Shown here piece after piece: positions 46,843 through 57,647 of a stretch of 64,000 nt of DNA (the stretch's first letter is position 1; every line of letters starts with the position of its first letter). The stretch spans positions 1,736,001 through 1,800,000 of the forward strand of contig NZ_CP032549.1 in assembly GCF_012221945.1 (NCBI RefSeq), written 5' to 3'. The notes under the pieces were generated by a model. The model saw only the letters and a list, made by a program, of their open reading frames with translations. It ran no database searches and had not been told where the DNA came from. The position numbers were made by a program, and so were the translations under genes. The DNA is from Glutamicibacter mishrai. GTDB lineage: Bacteria > Actinomycetota > Actinomycetes > Actinomycetales > Micrococcaceae.

Positions 46843-48759
46843 TTAATTGCCCTCACCGGGTTTTGCCGGTGGGGGCAATTCTCCGCGTGGGGTCTTGCTT
46901 GGAGTCTGGGAAGGGGTCTCGCTCGGCGATTCACTGGCAGTGGAATCATCCGAAGACTCGCTTTCGGACGGGGTTTCAGATGGGGTCTCGGACGGAGTTG
47001 GTTCCGCTGGCGCTTCAGCCAGGACATAGGTAATCGTGCCGCCCTGCTCCATGGTGCCCGGGGCGCTGGGAGTTTGGCTCACGATAGTGCCCGGCGCGAA
47101 TTCGTCGGTCACTTCGGTGTCCGTGCTGGCGCTGAGCGACAGCTTTTCCAGGCCCTGGTCCTTGAGGATCTCTTCAGCCTCATCAGGAGTCTTCCCGGTG
47201 AGATCAGGGACCTCGACCTTGCCGGTGGAGAGGATCAGATCAACCTCGCTGCCGGCCTTGACCTTGGAACCCAGATCCGGGCTCGTTCCAATGACCCAGT
47301 CCGTCGGAATGGTCGCTGAATCCTCGCGGGTGACCTTGCCTACCTCCAGGCCAGCCTGGCGCAAGGCATCGCGCGCGGCGGCCTCGGACTGGTTGGTGAG
47401 GTCTTCGGGGATAACCCGCTGCTCGGAGCCCTCGGAGATGTACAAGGTCACCGTGGATTCCTTGGCCACCTCGGTGCCTGATGCAGGATCGGTACGAGCC
47501 GCCTTGTTCTCATCCACGTCCTCATTGAACTCACGCTCAACACGGACGTTGAAGGTCGCATCGCGCAGCAAGCTGCTGGCGTCGTCTTCCGACAGGTTCT
47601 TCACGTCTGGGACGGCCAACGGGGCGCGCTTTTCGGCATCGGCCTGGATCGAGCGGATCACCAGGAAGCTGGCAATGGCCACTGCCACCACGGCGATCAA
47701 CGACAACAGCACGATCAGCCCGCGATTAGAGCGATGACGGGTGGTTTCCACCGGTTCATCGTGTGTCGTGAAGACCGGATGCTCCGTGGTCATCGGGGCC
47801 GCTTGGGCCGCGAAACCGGGCTCGGTGGAGTCGTGGGTGCCGTAGATCGGCAACGTGTAGGTTGCCGGCGTGGACTGATCCTCGTGGAATTCAATCCCGT
47901 TCAGGGCGTTCTCCAAAGCCTGCGCGAACGCTCCAGCGGACTGGAAGCGGTCATCACGCTCCTTGGACAGCACCTTGGCCACGACCGGATCGAAGATCGG
48001 GTCGACATCCTGTGCGACCTCGCTAGGGGCCGGCGGGATCTCGCCCACATGCTGGTAGGCCACGGAGACCGGGGAGTCCCCGGTGAACGGCGGCTTGCCG
48101 GTCATCAGCTCGTAGAACAGGCACCCGGCCGAATAGATATCGGAGCGGAAGTCCACCTGCTCGCCGCGAGCCTGCTCGGGGGAGAAGTACTGGGCGGTGC
48201 CCACCACGGCAGCGGTCTGCGTCATGGTGGCGGAGTTATCAGTGGCTCGCGCGATGCCGAAGTCCATCAGCTTCACATGTCCGGAGTCGGTCACCATGAC
48301 ATTGGCTGGCTTGACGTCGCGGTGCACCACATTATTGGCGTGGGAGTGATCCAGCGCCTCGGATACGCCACGGATCAGGGAGACCGCGAACTGGGCATCG
48401 ATCCGGTCCTGGGAAATCACCTGCTTGAGGGTTTTCCCGGTGACATACTCCATGACCATGAACGGCAGTCGTTCGCGCTGCTGATCGGTGGCTGGAAGCT
48501 CGCCGGTGTCGTAGACAGCGACGATATTCGGGTGGCTCAGCGCCGCAACCGCCTTGGCCTCGCGCCGGAACCGGTTGACCACCATGGGATTGCTGGCGGT
48601 GTCCGGGCGCAGGACCTTCACGGCTACCTTGCGCGAGAGCACATGGTCCAGCGCCAGATAGACATCCGCCATGCCGCCGCGGCCGATGAGCGATTCGATC
48701 TCATATCGGTCGCTGATCATCCTCGGCAAGCCAGGCGGCAATGCTTCGACTTCGCTCAT
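46843..48759 (-). CDS. pknB: Ser/Thr protein kinase PknB with three PASTA domains
   Basis: A membrane receptor kinase of 638 residues that senses muropeptides and controls cell-wall synthesis. The kinase domain has [11 protein letters not shown] near 26, the VAVKVL lysine, HRDVKPANV near 142 and DFGIAR near 164. One membrane helix (about 347-368) leads to three PASTA repeats (about 380-580) and a Ser/Thr/Pro-rich tail. The mycobacterial protein has four PASTA repeats. It overlaps pknA by four bases and is the last gene of the seven-gene operon. Confidence 0.97.
   Translation of the reverse strand: MSEVEALPPGLPRMISDRYEIESLIGRGGMADVYLALDHVLSRKVAVKVLRPDTASNPMVVNRFRREAKAVAALSHPNIVAVYDTGELPATDQQRERLPFMVMEYVTGKTLKQVISQDRIDAQFAVSLIRGVSEALDHSHANNVVHRDVKPANVMVTDSGHVKLMDFGIARATDNSATMTQTAAVVGTAQYFSPEQARGEQVDFRSDIYSAGCLFYELMTGKPPFTGDSPVSVAYQHVGEIPPAPSEVAQDVDPIFDPVVAKVLSKERDDRFQSAGAFAQALENALNGIEFHEDQSTPATYTLPIYGTHDSTEPGFAAQAAPMTTEHPVFTTHDEPVETTRHRSNRGLIVLLSLIAVVAVAIASFLVIRSIQADAEKRAPLAVPDVKNLSEDDASSLLRDATFNVRVEREFNEDVDENKAARTDPASGTEVAKESTVTLYISEGSEQRVIPEDLTNQSEAAARDALRQAGLEVGKVTREDSATIPTDWVIGTSPDLGSKVKAGSEVDLILSTGKVEVPDLTGKTPDEAEEILKDQGLEKLSLSASTDTEVTDEFAPGTIVSQTPSAPGTMEQGGTITYVLAEAPAEPTPSETPSETPSESESSDDSTASESPSETPSQTPSKTPRGELPPPAKPGEGN
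46846..46879 (-). terminator. hairpin at the 3' end of pknB
   Basis: ATTGCCCTCACCGG (46846-46859) pairs with CCGGTGGGGGCAAT (46866-46879), fourteen pairs with one G-U. It includes the last codons of pknB and lies in the 11-base convergent gap and pknB end. There is no T-run, so efficiency is uncertain. Confidence 0.55.
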
Positions 48760-50576
48760 GGTGCTTCGCTCTGGTCCGTTTCCGAGGCAGTTGGCGAGGA
48801 AGTAGGAGTTGGCGTGGCCGTCGGGGTCTCGGATTCTTCCGGCTCCTCTTCAGGGCCGGTCGAAAGATCCAGGGTGACGGTGGTGCCAGGGTCTACTTCG
48901 CGGCCTGCGGGGACGTCCTGCGACAGGACGGTGCCGGCGACCGAGGAGTCGCTGCGCTCTTCGCCCCGTGCGGCAGCCAGGCCGGCATCCTGGATGCGCT
49001 TCTGCGCCGCTTCGAAGCTCATGCCGGTGACCTTGGGAACTTCAACGGTTTCCGGTGCCATGGCGTAGGTGACCGTCACGGTCTCGCCGACCTCGACATT
49101 GCCGGTGGGGTTCAGCGAAATGACTTCGCGCGGCTCGGCCTCATCGGTTTCCTGCGGTACGGCATTGACCTTCAGGCCCTTGCTCTCGAGCTCCGAGGTG
49201 ACCTTGTCGATGTCCTGGCCGATCAGCGAGGAGGAGACCTCGACGTACTCGGGGCTCTCGCTTTGGCTTTCCGAAGGGGACTCGGAGGTCTCTGAGGGCT
49301 CCGAGGTCTCCTCCGATGGCTCGGTGGTTTCCTCGGTCGGCTCGCTGGACTCAGGCGATTCGGAGCTGCTTTCGGTGACCGTTGCGGTGGGCTGGTCGTC
49401 GTTGTTGCTGCTCATGGCAGGGATCAGCCAAGCCAAGAGCGCAATGACTACAGCCAGGGCGATGATGGCGATCAGCGGGATCAGCCATGGGCTGCGCTTG
49501 GAATCGGCAGGCTGCGGATCCTGGGCATCGGCATCTTCATCGTCAAAGCCGTTGGCACCCTGGTTGCTGGCCGCGGTGAAACCGCTGGCGGTCCGCGCAG
49601 GCTCCACCACGGTTGGCATGGCATTGGTCATGGTCGGGGCGGAATCCTGGCGGGTCATCGCCTGGGTGGCGTCCTCGCCCATATTCAGCGCCTGCGTGGC
49701 ATCTTCGGAAATGCCGGTGGCCAGCATGCCTGGCACCGCCATGGTGGCGGTGTTGGTATCGCCGGCGCGCAAGGCGTCGGCGGCCTTGGCAAGGGCCGTG
49801 GCATCCTTGGGGCGGTCGGCAGGGTTCTTGGCCAGCATCGACATGATCAGCTGGCGTACCGGTGCCGGGATGGTGTCAGGCAGCGCCGGGGGAGCGTCGT
49901 TGACCTGCGCCAAGGCGATGGCGATCTGCGACTCTCCGGTGAACGGGCGGCGTCCGGCCAGGCATTCGTAGCCGATCACTCCCAGCGCGTAGATATCCGA
50001 GCTGCCGGTCGCGTTCTGCCCGGTGGCCTGCTCCGGAGCCAGGTACTGGGCGGTGCCCATCACCTGTCCGGTGGCGGTCAGCGGGACCTGGTCGGCCAGG
50101 CGGGCGATGCCGAAGTCGGTGATCTTGACGACCCCCGATGGCATGACCAGGATATTGCCCGGCTTCACGTCGCGGTGCACCAAGCCGTGCTCGTGGGCGG
50201 CGGCCAGTGCGCGTGCGGTCTGCGCGATCAGCGAGAGGGTGCGATCCACCTCGAGCTTGCGTTCGCGCTCGATGATGGTGGACAGCGGCGGGCCGGGAAC
50301 AAGTTCCATGACCAGGTAGGCGGAGCCCTGTTCCTCGCCGTAGTCGAAGACGCCGGCGATGCCCGGGTGGTTCAGCAGCGCGGTGTGGCGGGCTTCAACG
50401 CGGAAGCGCGTCAGGAAGCTCTCGTTGTCGGTGTATTCCTCTTTGAGGATCTTGATCGCTACGAGGCGTCCAAGGACCTGGTCGCGAGCTTTCCAAACTT
50501 CGCCCATGCCACCGATCGCAATGCGGTCGGTGAGCTTGTAACGACCGCCCAAGGTGGTGCCGGTTACTGGCCTCAC
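48756..50576 (-). CDS. pknA: Ser/Thr protein kinase PknA with PASTA domains
   Basis: A 606-residue receptor kinase. The catalytic motifs are [12 protein letters not shown] near 22, HRDVKPGNI near 135 and DFGIARL near 156, and the activation loop contains [17 protein letters not shown]. One membrane helix (about 362-384) precedes two PASTA repeats (about 443-577). The mycobacterial PknA lacks PASTA repeats, so this form could sense the wall directly. The tail is Thr/Pro-rich. It overlaps both pknB and pbpA by four bases. Confidence 0.95.
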   Translation of the reverse strand: MRPVTGTTLGGRYKLTDRIAIGGMGEVWKARDQVLGRLVAIKILKEEYTDNESFLTRFRVEARHTALLNHPGIAGVFDYGEEQGSAYLVMELVPGPPLSTIIERERKLEVDRTLSLIAQTARALAAAHEHGLVHRDVKPGNILVMPSGVVKITDFGIARLADQVPLTATGQVMGTAQYLAPEQATGQNATGSSDIYALGVIGYECLAGRRPFTGESQIAIALAQVNDAPPALPDTIPAPVRQLIMSMLAKNPADRPKDATALAKAADALRAGDTNTATMAVPGMLATGISEDATQALNMGEDATQAMTRQDSAPTMTNAMPTVVEPARTASGFTAASNQGANGFDDEDADAQDPQPADSKRSPWLIPLIAIIALAVVIALLAWLIPAMSSNNDDQPTATVTESSSESPESSEPTEETTEPSEETSEPSETSESPSESQSESPEYVEVSSSLIGQDIDKVTSELESKGLKVNAVPQETDEAEPREVISLNPTGNVEVGETVTVTYAMAPETVEVPKVTGMSFEAAQKRIQDAGLAAARGEERSDSSVAGTVLSQDVPAGREVDPGTTVTLDLSTGPEEEPEESETPTATPTPTSSPTASETDQSEAP

Positions 50577-52033
50577 TTGTTGAACACCGCCTTTAACATC
50601 GTCTTCATGAGTGCACCGGTCGTGTTGTGACCAGTGTCGTAATCTACGTTTTGCAAGGTGACCGTAATGGCTACCTGTGGGTCATCCGCTGGGGCGAAGC
50701 CGGTCATCCACGAGTTCACGTAGGCGACGCCGTCTTCGACTTTCAGCTGAGCCGTACCGGTTTTCGCGCGGAAGTCCACGCCTGGAACCGCTGCATTCAT
50801 GGCGGTACCGTGCTGGACCGGGCCTTCCATCAGCTCGGCGAGCTGCCCGGCGATCTCCGGGCTGGTGGCCGTGGAGAACTTCTCGGGCTTCGGTTCCTCG
50901 ATCACGCGAAGATCGGGGGCGATGACCTTGTCGATCATATTCGGCTTCATGATCACGCCCTTGTTGGCGATGGCCATGGCGGCCATGTTCATCTGCAACG
51001 GGGTGACCTGGTTGTTGCCCTGGCCGATGGCCATGCGGGCCAGTTCGGCCGCGTCGGCTTCGCCGGTCGGGAACTTGCTTGGAACCACGTTCTGCGGAAT
51101 GCTCAGCTGCTGGCCGTAGCCGAAGCGTTCGGCCACATCAGCGAACTTCTCCTTGCCCACGGTCTGGCTGATCTCCATGAAAGGCGTGTTGCAGCTCTGG
51201 GCGAAGATGAAGGCAAGGCGGGCACGTGGCTCGCGGGCACAGATGCCTTCACCGAAGTTGCTCATCGGCGTGGTGGAGTTCGGGTAGTTCACCTTGATCG
51301 GATTGTTGATCACGGTATCCAGGTCGTACTTTCCGGACTCCAGGGCGGCAACCGTGCTGAGGATCTTGAAGGAAGAACCAGGGAAGCTCAGGTTGTTGAT
51401 GGCCGGGTTCTGGTACGGGCTCAGGCCATCGATTTCACTGACCTTCTTCAGGTTCTGCGCGGCCTTGGAGGTCGAGTGCACCGCCAGGTCGTTGGTGTCG
51501 TAGCTCGGCTTGGAGGCCATCGCCAGGATGTCGCCGGTCTTCGGGTCGGTGACGATGATGGTCGCCTTCACGCCATCGGGGATGGCGTTGAACGCGGTCT
51601 TCTGCAGCGCGCCATCGATGGTCAGCTCGACCGAAGCGCCTTCGGTCTTCTTGCCGGTGAACATCGCCAGCAGGCGGTCATAGAGCAGATCCGAGCTGGT
51701 GCCGGTAAGCCAATCGTTGAGCGAGGACTCCAGCTGGGTGGTGCCGTTGGCCAGCGAGTAGTAGCCGGTCAGGTGCGCGTAGGTTTCCGGATCGGTGTAC
51801 TTGCGCTGGTACTCGAACTGGCCGTCATCGGTCGGAACCGACTCGGCAATGGGCTTGCCATCAACCAGGATGGCGCCACGCGGCAGATCGAATTCGCGGT
51901 ACAGCTGGCGCTTGTTCAGCGCGTTGTCGGAAAGCTGGTCAGCGTCGAAGAACTGGATGTAGCTCAACCCGCCGAGGCAGATTACGAAGAGCAGAGTCAG
52001 TGCTACCCAAACTCGCTTAATGGCCTGATTCAC
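50573..52033 (-). CDS. pbpA: penicillin-binding protein PbpA (transpeptidase)
   Basis: A class B transpeptidase of 486 residues that cross-links peptidoglycan during septation or polar growth. After an N-terminal membrane anchor ([19 protein letters not shown]), the active-site motifs are SSFK near 222, SCN near 281 and KTGT near 433. Its position between rodA and pknA is conserved in actinobacteria. The start overlaps the rodA stop, and its stop overlaps pknA. It is expected to work with the adjacent RodA polymerase. Confidence 0.95.
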   Translation of the reverse strand: MNQAIKRVWVALTLLFVICLGGLSYIQFFDADQLSDNALNKRQLYREFDLPRGAILVDGKPIAESVPTDDGQFEYQRKYTDPETYAHLTGYYSLANGTTQLESSLNDWLTGTSSDLLYDRLLAMFTGKKTEGASVELTIDGALQKTAFNAIPDGVKATIIVTDPKTGDILAMASKPSYDTNDLAVHSTSKAAQNLKKVSEIDGLSPYQNPAINNLSFPGSSFKILSTVAALESGKYDLDTVINNPIKVNYPNSTTPMSNFGEGICAREPRARLAFIFAQSCNTPFMEISQTVGKEKFADVAERFGYGQQLSIPQNVVPSKFPTGEADAAELARMAIGQGNNQVTPLQMNMAAMAIANKGVIMKPNMIDKVIAPDLRVIEEPKPEKFSTATSPEIAGQLAELMEGPVQHGTAMNAAVPGVDFRAKTGTAQLKVEDGVAYVNSWMTGFAPADDPQVAITVTLQNVDYDTGHNTTGALMKTMLKAVFNK

Positions 52034-53427
52034 TTGCTCTTCACCACCTTGGTGCTGGTCGTTGGGGCTTTGCTGGGTGTTGCAATTTCATCGGTGGGTC
52101 CTGAGACGCCGGACTTCGGCCGGCGCGAGTTGTGTGAAATCAAGAGCAGGAGGGCGATGATGATCCAGTTGGCCAGCAGCGAGGAGCCGCCGGCGGCCAT
52201 GAACGGGGTGGCCAAACCGGTCAGCGGGATCAGGCGGGTGACGCCGCCGATGATGACGATGCACTGCAGGCCCAGGGTGAAGGACAATCCGGCGGCCAGC
52301 AGCTTGCCGAAGGTATCGCGGGAACCGAGGGCCGCGCGCAGGCCGCGGGAGACCAGCAACATGTAGAGCAGGACGATGGCGGTGACGCCGATCAGGCCGA
52401 TCTCTTCGCCGAAGGAGGCGATGATCATATCCGAGTTGGCCAGCGGCACCCGGTAGGGGGAGCCGGCGCCCAGCCCGGTGCCGAACAGGCCGCCGTCGGC
52501 CATGCCGAACAGGCCTTCGACGATCTGCATGCTGCCGCCGGTGGCCTGGTAGATGGCTGGGTCGAAGGCGTTGAGCCATACGTCCAGGCGTCGGGTCACG
52601 TGGCTCATGGTCAGCCCGGCGACCGCGCCGCCGGCAACCACCAAGAGCAGGCCGATGAGCACCCAGGAGATGCGTGCGGTAGCGACGTAGACCATCACGA
52701 TGAACAGCCCGAAGAACAGGATGGCCGATCCCAGGTCGCGCTGGATCACCAGCACGCCGATGGAGAGCAGCCATGCGATGACCATGGGGGCCATATCGCG
52801 CAGTCGCGGCAGCTGCAGCGGGCCGAACTTATGCCCTGCCAGCAGGATCAGGTCGCGGTTCGAGGAGAGATATCCGGCGAAGAAGACCGACAGGGTGATC
52901 TTCGCAAGTTCGCCTGGCTGCAGGGAGAAGGCACCCACGCGGATCCAAATGCGGGCGCCGTTGATAGTCACGCCCAAGCCTGGAACCAGCGGCAGCAACA
53001 GCAGCAGGATGGATACCAGCAACGCGATATAGGTGAATCGGCGCAGAATCCGGTGGTCCTTGACGGCCCAGAGAACCGCGGCCGCAATGACAATGGCGAT
53101 GGCCGTCCAGAGCAGCTGGCGAGCCGACTGTGAACTGCCTTTAGCCAAGTCAATTCGGTGAATCATGGCCAGGCCGAGGGAGTTCAACGCTACCGTGATC
53201 GGAAGTATTACCGGATCGGCATATTTAGCGAAGATGCGCAGCAATACGTGCACAGCCAGGGCGAGCACCGCCATGATGCTCATCTGGACATAGAAGTCGG
53301 TATTGTCGACATCCTCGGTGGTGCTGCCCACCAGGAAGAACGCTGCACCGCCGACGCAGAGAGCCAATACAAGCAGCAGCAGCTCGAGATTGCGCCGTGG
53401 TACCGGTGCGGTCTGCACTTCGGTCAT
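52030..53427 (-). CDS. rodA: SEDS peptidoglycan polymerase RodA/FtsW
   Basis: A 465-residue SEDS-family glycosyltransferase with about ten to twelve membrane helices. Family stretches are INGARIWIRVGAFSLQPGELAKI near 156, NSDMIIASFGEEIGLIG near 328, and FMAAGGSSLLANWI near 416. It polymerises lipid II glycan and partners with PbpA. The gene overlaps pstP by four bases, and pbpA by four at the other end. Confidence 0.96.
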   Translation of the reverse strand: MTEVQTAPVPRRNLELLLLVLALCVGGAAFFLVGSTTEDVDNTDFYVQMSIMAVLALAVHVLLRIFAKYADPVILPITVALNSLGLAMIHRIDLAKGSSQSARQLLWTAIAIVIAAAVLWAVKDHRILRRFTYIALLVSILLLLLPLVPGLGVTINGARIWIRVGAFSLQPGELAKITLSVFFAGYLSSNRDLILLAGHKFGPLQLPRLRDMAPMVIAWLLSIGVLVIQRDLGSAILFFGLFIVMVYVATARISWVLIGLLLVVAGGAVAGLTMSHVTRRLDVWLNAFDPAIYQATGGSMQIVEGLFGMADGGLFGTGLGAGSPYRVPLANSDMIIASFGEEIGLIGVTAIVLLYMLLVSRGLRAALGSRDTFGKLLAAGLSFTLGLQCIVIIGGVTRLIPLTGLATPFMAAGGSSLLANWIIIALLLLISHNSRRPKSGVSGPTDEIATPSKAPTTSTKVVKSK

Positions 53428-54824
53428 TGCATGATCTCCTGACAGTAGGCTGGCAGCTGGGTTTGGTTGCTACTTGTTGATCCCTTGGAACCGGGCACTT
53501 GCACCGGACAGTTCTGCTTGGCGGTGACCAGCAGTTCCTGGATGATCATCTGCGCATGTTCGCGGTTATCCGCCGAGATGGTGGCTTCAACGCGTTGGCG
53601 CGAGTATTCGGGCAGGGATTCCAGCGGAACCTGGCTGACCGTATCGACCTCGGAGAGCGAAATCGGTCCAAGCTCCTGCGGGACGCCCTTGTAGATGGCG
53701 ACCTTGTTGTCCACGGTGCCAACGAAGTATTGGGTTTGCGTCCACATGTAGCCCCAGACGGCCAAGGCCACCACTAGGAAGGCCGCCAAGGTCAGCAGGA
53801 TCGGCATCATCCAGCGGCGGTGGGCTGTCGGGCTTTCCAGCGGATCGAGGATCTGGCCGGCAGCCGGTGAGCGGTGGGTGAGCAGCGCGGCGGCTCGGCG
53901 TTCACCAGTATGCTGGGTGACCACCGGAATCTGACCGGTCTGGGTGGCCAACTGGGCCGCTCCGACCAGAAGATGCGGACGCTGGGAAATCTCGTGGCGC
54001 AGCAAGGAGGCGCTGGCTTCGACGTCGCCTTCAGCGGCAATGGCCAGCTGGGCGGTATCCGGAGCGGGTTCCTGGACGGAGGGCTCGCTGAATTCGTCGG
54101 CGGTATCCTCGACGACCTCGAACATCACCACGGTGACGTTATCCGGGGCGCCGTTTTTCAAGGTGGTGGCCACCAGGTCGTTGACGGCTTCATCCATGTC
54201 CGCGGTATTGCGGATGATCTGCTCGATGATCGGCAGCGGAACCGCATCGGTCAGGCCGTCGGAGCACAGCATCCAGCGTTCGCCGGGTTCGGCGTCGATT
54301 TGCTGGACATCGAGTTCGGGGGAGGCATCCGAGTCGCCGAGCACGCGCAGCAGCACGTTCTTGTGTGGATGGACTTCGGCTTCGGCCGGCTTGATGCGGC
54401 CCTCATCGACCAGGCGCTGCACGAAGGTGTGGTCGCGGCTGATCTGCTCGAAGTTGTTGTGCTTCAGCCGGTAGGCGCGCGAGTCGCCGATGTGGGCCAT
54501 ATGCAAAGTGCTGCCCGAAAGCAGCAGGGATGTCACGGTGGTGCCCATGCCCGAAAGCTTCGGGTTGGCACCAACGAGTTCATTCAAAACCAGATTTGCG
54601 GCCTGGATTTCATCGGGCAGCGCGTTTTGCGGATCGATGATATCTGCATGATCCAGGTGCACCAGATCCAAAACGGTGGATGCGGACGCCACGTCGCCAC
54701 CGACATGGCCGCCCATGCCATCGGCGAGCACGGCAAGGTATTCGCCGGCATAGGCGGAGTCGTCGTTCTTCTTGCGAATCCGGCCGACGTCAGATTTCGC
54801 GGCAAATTTGAGTTTGAGGGCCAT
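53424..54824 (-). CDS. pstP: PP2C-family Ser/Thr phosphatase PstP
   Basis: A membrane phosphatase of 466 residues that reverses PknA/PknB phosphorylation. The catalytic metal sites are LADGMGGHVGG near 33, HIGDSRAYR near 111 and CSDGLTD near 186, then APDNVTVV near 228. A linker leads to one membrane helix (LLTLAAFLVVALAVWGYMW, about 340-358) and an extracellular tail of about 100 residues with cysteines. It overlaps rodA and lies three bases from fhaB. Confidence 0.96.
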   Translation of the reverse strand: MALKLKFAAKSDVGRIRKKNDDSAYAGEYLAVLADGMGGHVGGDVASASTVLDLVHLDHADIIDPQNALPDEIQAANLVLNELVGANPKLSGMGTTVTSLLLSGSTLHMAHIGDSRAYRLKHNNFEQISRDHTFVQRLVDEGRIKPAEAEVHPHKNVLLRVLGDSDASPELDVQQIDAEPGERWMLCSDGLTDAVPLPIIEQIIRNTADMDEAVNDLVATTLKNGAPDNVTVVMFEVVEDTADEFSEPSVQEPAPDTAQLAIAAEGDVEASASLLRHEISQRPHLLVGAAQLATQTGQIPVVTQHTGERRAAALLTHRSPAAGQILDPLESPTAHRRWMMPILLTLAAFLVVALAVWGYMWTQTQYFVGTVDNKVAIYKGVPQELGPISLSEVDTVSQVPLESLPEYSRQRVEATISADNREHAQMIIQELLVTAKQNCPVQVPGSKGSTSSNQTQLPAYCQEIMQ

Positions 54825-54827
54825 AGG

Positions 54828-55307
54828 CTAGGACTTCAATTCCAGGACAGTCTTTCCGATGCGGATGCGCTGGCCTGGCTCCACTGGTTGTGCACGAGTC
54901 AGCTGGCTATCGCCGACAAAGGTTCCGTTGGTGGAACCCAGATCTTCGATGAACCAGCGTGACCCCTGGGGGAACAGGCGGGCATGGCGTCCGGAAGCAT
55001 AATCGTCATCCAATACTACGGTGGCGTCCTGCGCGCGGCCGAACATGATCGGCTGTCCGCTCAGGGGGATGCTGTTGCCGGCCAGGGGGCCTTCAACAAT
55101 AGCCAGCGAGGTGGCGGCCTTGCGCGCTGGAGCTTCTGGTTCTGCCAGTTCGGGGTTCTTTTTCAGAGCGCGTTTGCTGGGCTTGCCCGTGCGGGCTCGT
55201 GATCCCACGGCCAAATCACGGCGCATCGATCCGACAACGCTCAAGACGAGCAGCCAGATGAGTACTAGGAAGCCCAGTCGGAACAGGCTTAGAACCAGAT
55301 CGTTCAT
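54828..55307 (-). CDS. fhaB: FHA-domain protein FhaB
   Basis: A 159-residue phosphothreonine-binding protein. An N-terminal membrane helix (FRLGFLVLIWLLVLSVVGSM) anchors it. The FHA domain (about 73-155) shows FGRAQDATVVLDDDYASGRHARL and GSTNGTF. FhaB and FhaA recruit phosphorylated cell-wall proteins in actinobacteria. It overlaps fhaA by four bases. Confidence 0.94.
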   Translation of the reverse strand: MNDLVLSLFRLGFLVLIWLLVLSVVGSMRRDLAVGSRARTGKPSKRALKKNPELAEPEAPARKAATSLAIVEGPLAGNSIPLSGQPIMFGRAQDATVVLDDDYASGRHARLFPQGSRWFIEDLGSTNGTFVGDSQLTRAQPVEPGQRIRIGKTVLELKS

Positions 55308-56116
55308 GCGCGGCCTCCGTTGTTCGAGGTGATAAGCCGAAAGACTATCTTTGTCTGTCCAATGGTGATGATCGAACCGTCAAAAATAGGGGTTTCGGCA
55401 GAAATCTTCTTGCCGTCTACGTAGGTGCCGTTGGTCGAACCCAAATCGGACACCACAAAGTTGGTCTTGCCACGGGTCTCAACGCGGATGTGCTGGCGTG
55501 AAACGCCGGAATCATCCACCGGGATATCGGTGCTCGCCGAGCGGCCCAGGACAACCGAGTGGTGGTTCAGGGCGAAACGCTGGCCGGCAACTTCAAGGAT
55601 GGCCTGCTTCTGCGTTGGCACCTTGGGGATCTCGTTGACCGGGCGGACGTTAGGGCGCGGCTGCGCAGTGGTGCGCGGCGATGACTGGTCCACGGGGCGA
55701 GCGGTCGGCGTCTTCACCGGTGCCGAAGCCACAACATGGGAGCTGGTTTCCTTGACGGAGCCGTTGATTTCCATTTCCCCAGGCTTGAAGTCCTGCTTGG
55801 AAACGAAGTGGATCATGACATCACCATGGACCGAGTAGTCCTGGTTGGTGGCGTGCTCTGCGGTGACCTTAGCCATCTCATTTACGACTGCTCGTCCCCA
55901 GCTTTTAGCGGTTTCGAAGTCTTTGGTGCTCAACGAGACGACAAAGTCGTTCGGAGCGAGGCTGCGTCCTTCGCTAATCGGCAGAATCCCGCGGTCCATT
56001 TCATTGCGCAGGGCGGTAGTCAGTTCTACCGGCTTGAGGTCTGCGGTGCTGGTTCCACGAAAGAAGCTTGTGACGACCTTCTCTAAGCCGCGTTCGACAT
56101 TGTCGAGAAAGCCCAT
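55304..56116 (-). CDS. fhaA: FHA-domain protein FhaA
   Basis: The first gene of the seven-gene signalling operon, 270 residues. The N-terminal DUF3662-type domain begins GFLDNVERGLEKVV, and a Pro/Thr-rich linker leads to an FHA domain (about 172-262) with LGRSASTDIPVDDSGVSRQH and GSTNGTY. In Mycobacterium FhaA binds phosphorylated MviN and slows peptidoglycan synthesis; the pseudokinase-like gene at 13.3 kb is a candidate partner here. The promoter must lie in the 281 bases before the tRNA-Leu gene. Confidence 0.94.
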   Translation of the reverse strand: MGFLDNVERGLEKVVTSFFRGTSTADLKPVELTTALRNEMDRGILPISEGRSLAPNDFVVSLSTKDFETAKSWGRAVVNEMAKVTAEHATNQDYSVHGDVMIHFVSKQDFKPGEMEINGSVKETSSHVVASAPVKTPTARPVDQSSPRTTAQPRPNVRPVNEIPKVPTQKQAILEVAGQRFALNHHSVVLGRSASTDIPVDDSGVSRQHIRVETRGKTNFVVSDLGSTNGTYVDGKKISAETPIFDGSIITIGQTKIVFRLITSNNGGRA

Positions 56117-56397
56117 TATTCGTGCTCCTTCCTTAAGGGTCCATTGTTTGTCTTAGTGTCTCGCATTCCCGCCAAAAAGCAGTGAACACAGAACTTCATA
56201 TTCGATCTTACTGTTTTCAGCTGTGCAAATGCCGAAAAATCCTTGGGTGATCCACAGAGATCAGCCTTACCGACACGGTGGTCAGGGCATGAACGCTGTG
56301 TCTCTGGCCACATAGACAGGTTTCGATTAGGTGAACTGAAAATGTGTGTGTAAGCTATTTCTTGTTGCAAAAGCACGAAGCAACAAAAATTACATAT

Positions 56398-56481
<84 letters not shown>

Positions 56482-56490
56482 CAAAATGAA

Positions 56491-56536
56491 AATAACCTCT
56501 AAAATGAACGAAAGTTCAGTTCAGAGGTTATTTTTT
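56491..56536 (+). terminator. terminator of tRNA-Leu
   Basis: AATAACCTCT (56491-56500) pairs with AGAGGTTATT (56523-56532), with an inner GAAC-GAAA-GTTC tetraloop stem, and is followed by TTTT. Confidence 0.9.
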
Positions 56537-56576
56537 GTTTAAGCCGGCCATTGCCAGCTATGCATCATTTTGATAA

Positions 56577-57032
56577 CTATTGCCCGCGGCGAGTCGAAAC
56601 GGACAATCCGCGCCGCTTGAGCAGGGCCGCAAGCACTCCGTCGCCTTCGACCAAAGTTCCACTGTGCGAGCCATCGTAAATGGCTCCGCAGCCGCAGGAA
56701 GGGCTGCGATCTTGCAAAATGGCCTCGGTGATTCCGTTCTCTGCAGCCAGATCCGCGACCTTTTGGGCCCCTGAGATAAAGGCCTGGGTCAGATCCTCGC
56801 CGTTGATAGCGAGCACTTTGGCGTGTCCTTCGAGGACATCGTTCCCGTCTCCTCCCAGGATTTCGGCAGGCGGACGCGGAGTTGGCAGATCGCCTAGAAC
56901 TTCAGCGCAGGCTGCGATCGCAGCGCCCGAGGCGACGGCTTCAGCAATTTGCGGATCGGTTTTGGCCTTGCCGTTATAACGGCAGGGAACGCCTGCCAGG
57001 CAGGAACTAACAAGCAACGGGACCTCGCGCAT
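56577..57032 (-). CDS. DUF523 family protein
   Basis: A 151-residue protein starting MREVPLLVSSCLAGVPCRYNG, which is the DUF523 N-terminus with paired cysteines. A second Cys-rich motif, DRSPSCGCGAIYDG, lies near 105, as in proteins thought to bind iron-sulfur or metal. ATG 57032 is chosen because AGGA lies eight bases before it; the frame is open 43 codons earlier but without family likeness. The function of DUF523 is unknown. Confidence 0.85.
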   Translation of the reverse strand: MREVPLLVSSCLAGVPCRYNGKAKTDPQIAEAVASGAAIAACAEVLGDLPTPRPPAEILGGDGNDVLEGHAKVLAINGEDLTQAFISGAQKVADLAAENGITEAILQDRSPSCGCGAIYDGSHSGTLVEGDGVLAALLKRRGLSVSTRRGQ

Positions 57033-57108
57033 AACTTTAATCCTAGTACCGTGCTGGCACCTGGCGGCTGGACTAGACTTCCATTGACGATTTGAAAGGC
57101 AGGACATC

Positions 57109-57645
57109 GTGGCAGCATCCAAAGAACCGTTCGAAATTCGCGGAACCCTCGACCTGGTCAACGGCCACAGGATTCTTCGCCTAGAGCAGGAATCCAGCGA
57201 CCAGCTCTCCAGCCGGGGCCAAGTAGCGCTCGATCTTCTCGGGGATTTTGCCGGCCGGACCGTGGTGATTGATCCCGATGGACGCCGCGGTCACTGGCTT
57301 GACCTGCACGCCGAACAGGCACCTGAGCTCGAAGGCGAGATAGGACAGCAATTCCAGCTATCAGTGCAGCCAAGCTCCAGCTGGCCGGAAACCGCAGTGC
57401 CCGCTGACCTTGCCAAAGCGCTGGGCGAAGCCAGCGATCTGGACGAGACATGGGTTGGCTTGACCCCGATGGCTCGATGGGAATGGGTCCGCTGGGTCGG
57501 TTCTACCAAGAACCCGGACACTCGTCAGCGGCGCGTCGAGGTCAGCATTTCCAAGCTGCGCGACGGCAAGCGCCGACCTTGCTGTTTCGACCTGTCTTCG
57601 TGCACCAATCCGGAACTGGCCAAGAGCGGAAAGCTTATCCAGTAG
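57109..57645 (+). CDS. YdeI/OmpD-associated family protein
   Basis: A 178-residue protein. The C-terminal part (LTPMARWEWVRWVGSTKNPD then RRVEVSISKLRDGKRRPCCFD, about 123-163) is typical of the YdeI/OmpD-associated (OmdA) family. The N-terminal half resembles the DUF1905 module often joined to it. The start is GTG 57109 with AGGA four bases upstream. Its role is unclear; it may be stress-linked. It is convergent with the LacI-type gene, two bases apart. Confidence 0.75.
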   Translation: MAASKEPFEIRGTLDLVNGHRILRLEQESSDQLSSRGQVALDLLGDFAGRTVVIDPDGRRGHWLDLHAEQAPELEGEIGQQFQLSVQPSSSWPETAVPADLAKALGEASDLDETWVGLTPMARWEWVRWVGSTKNPDTRQRRVEVSISKLRDGKRRPCCFDLSSCTNPELAKSGKLIQ

Positions 57646-57647
57646 GG

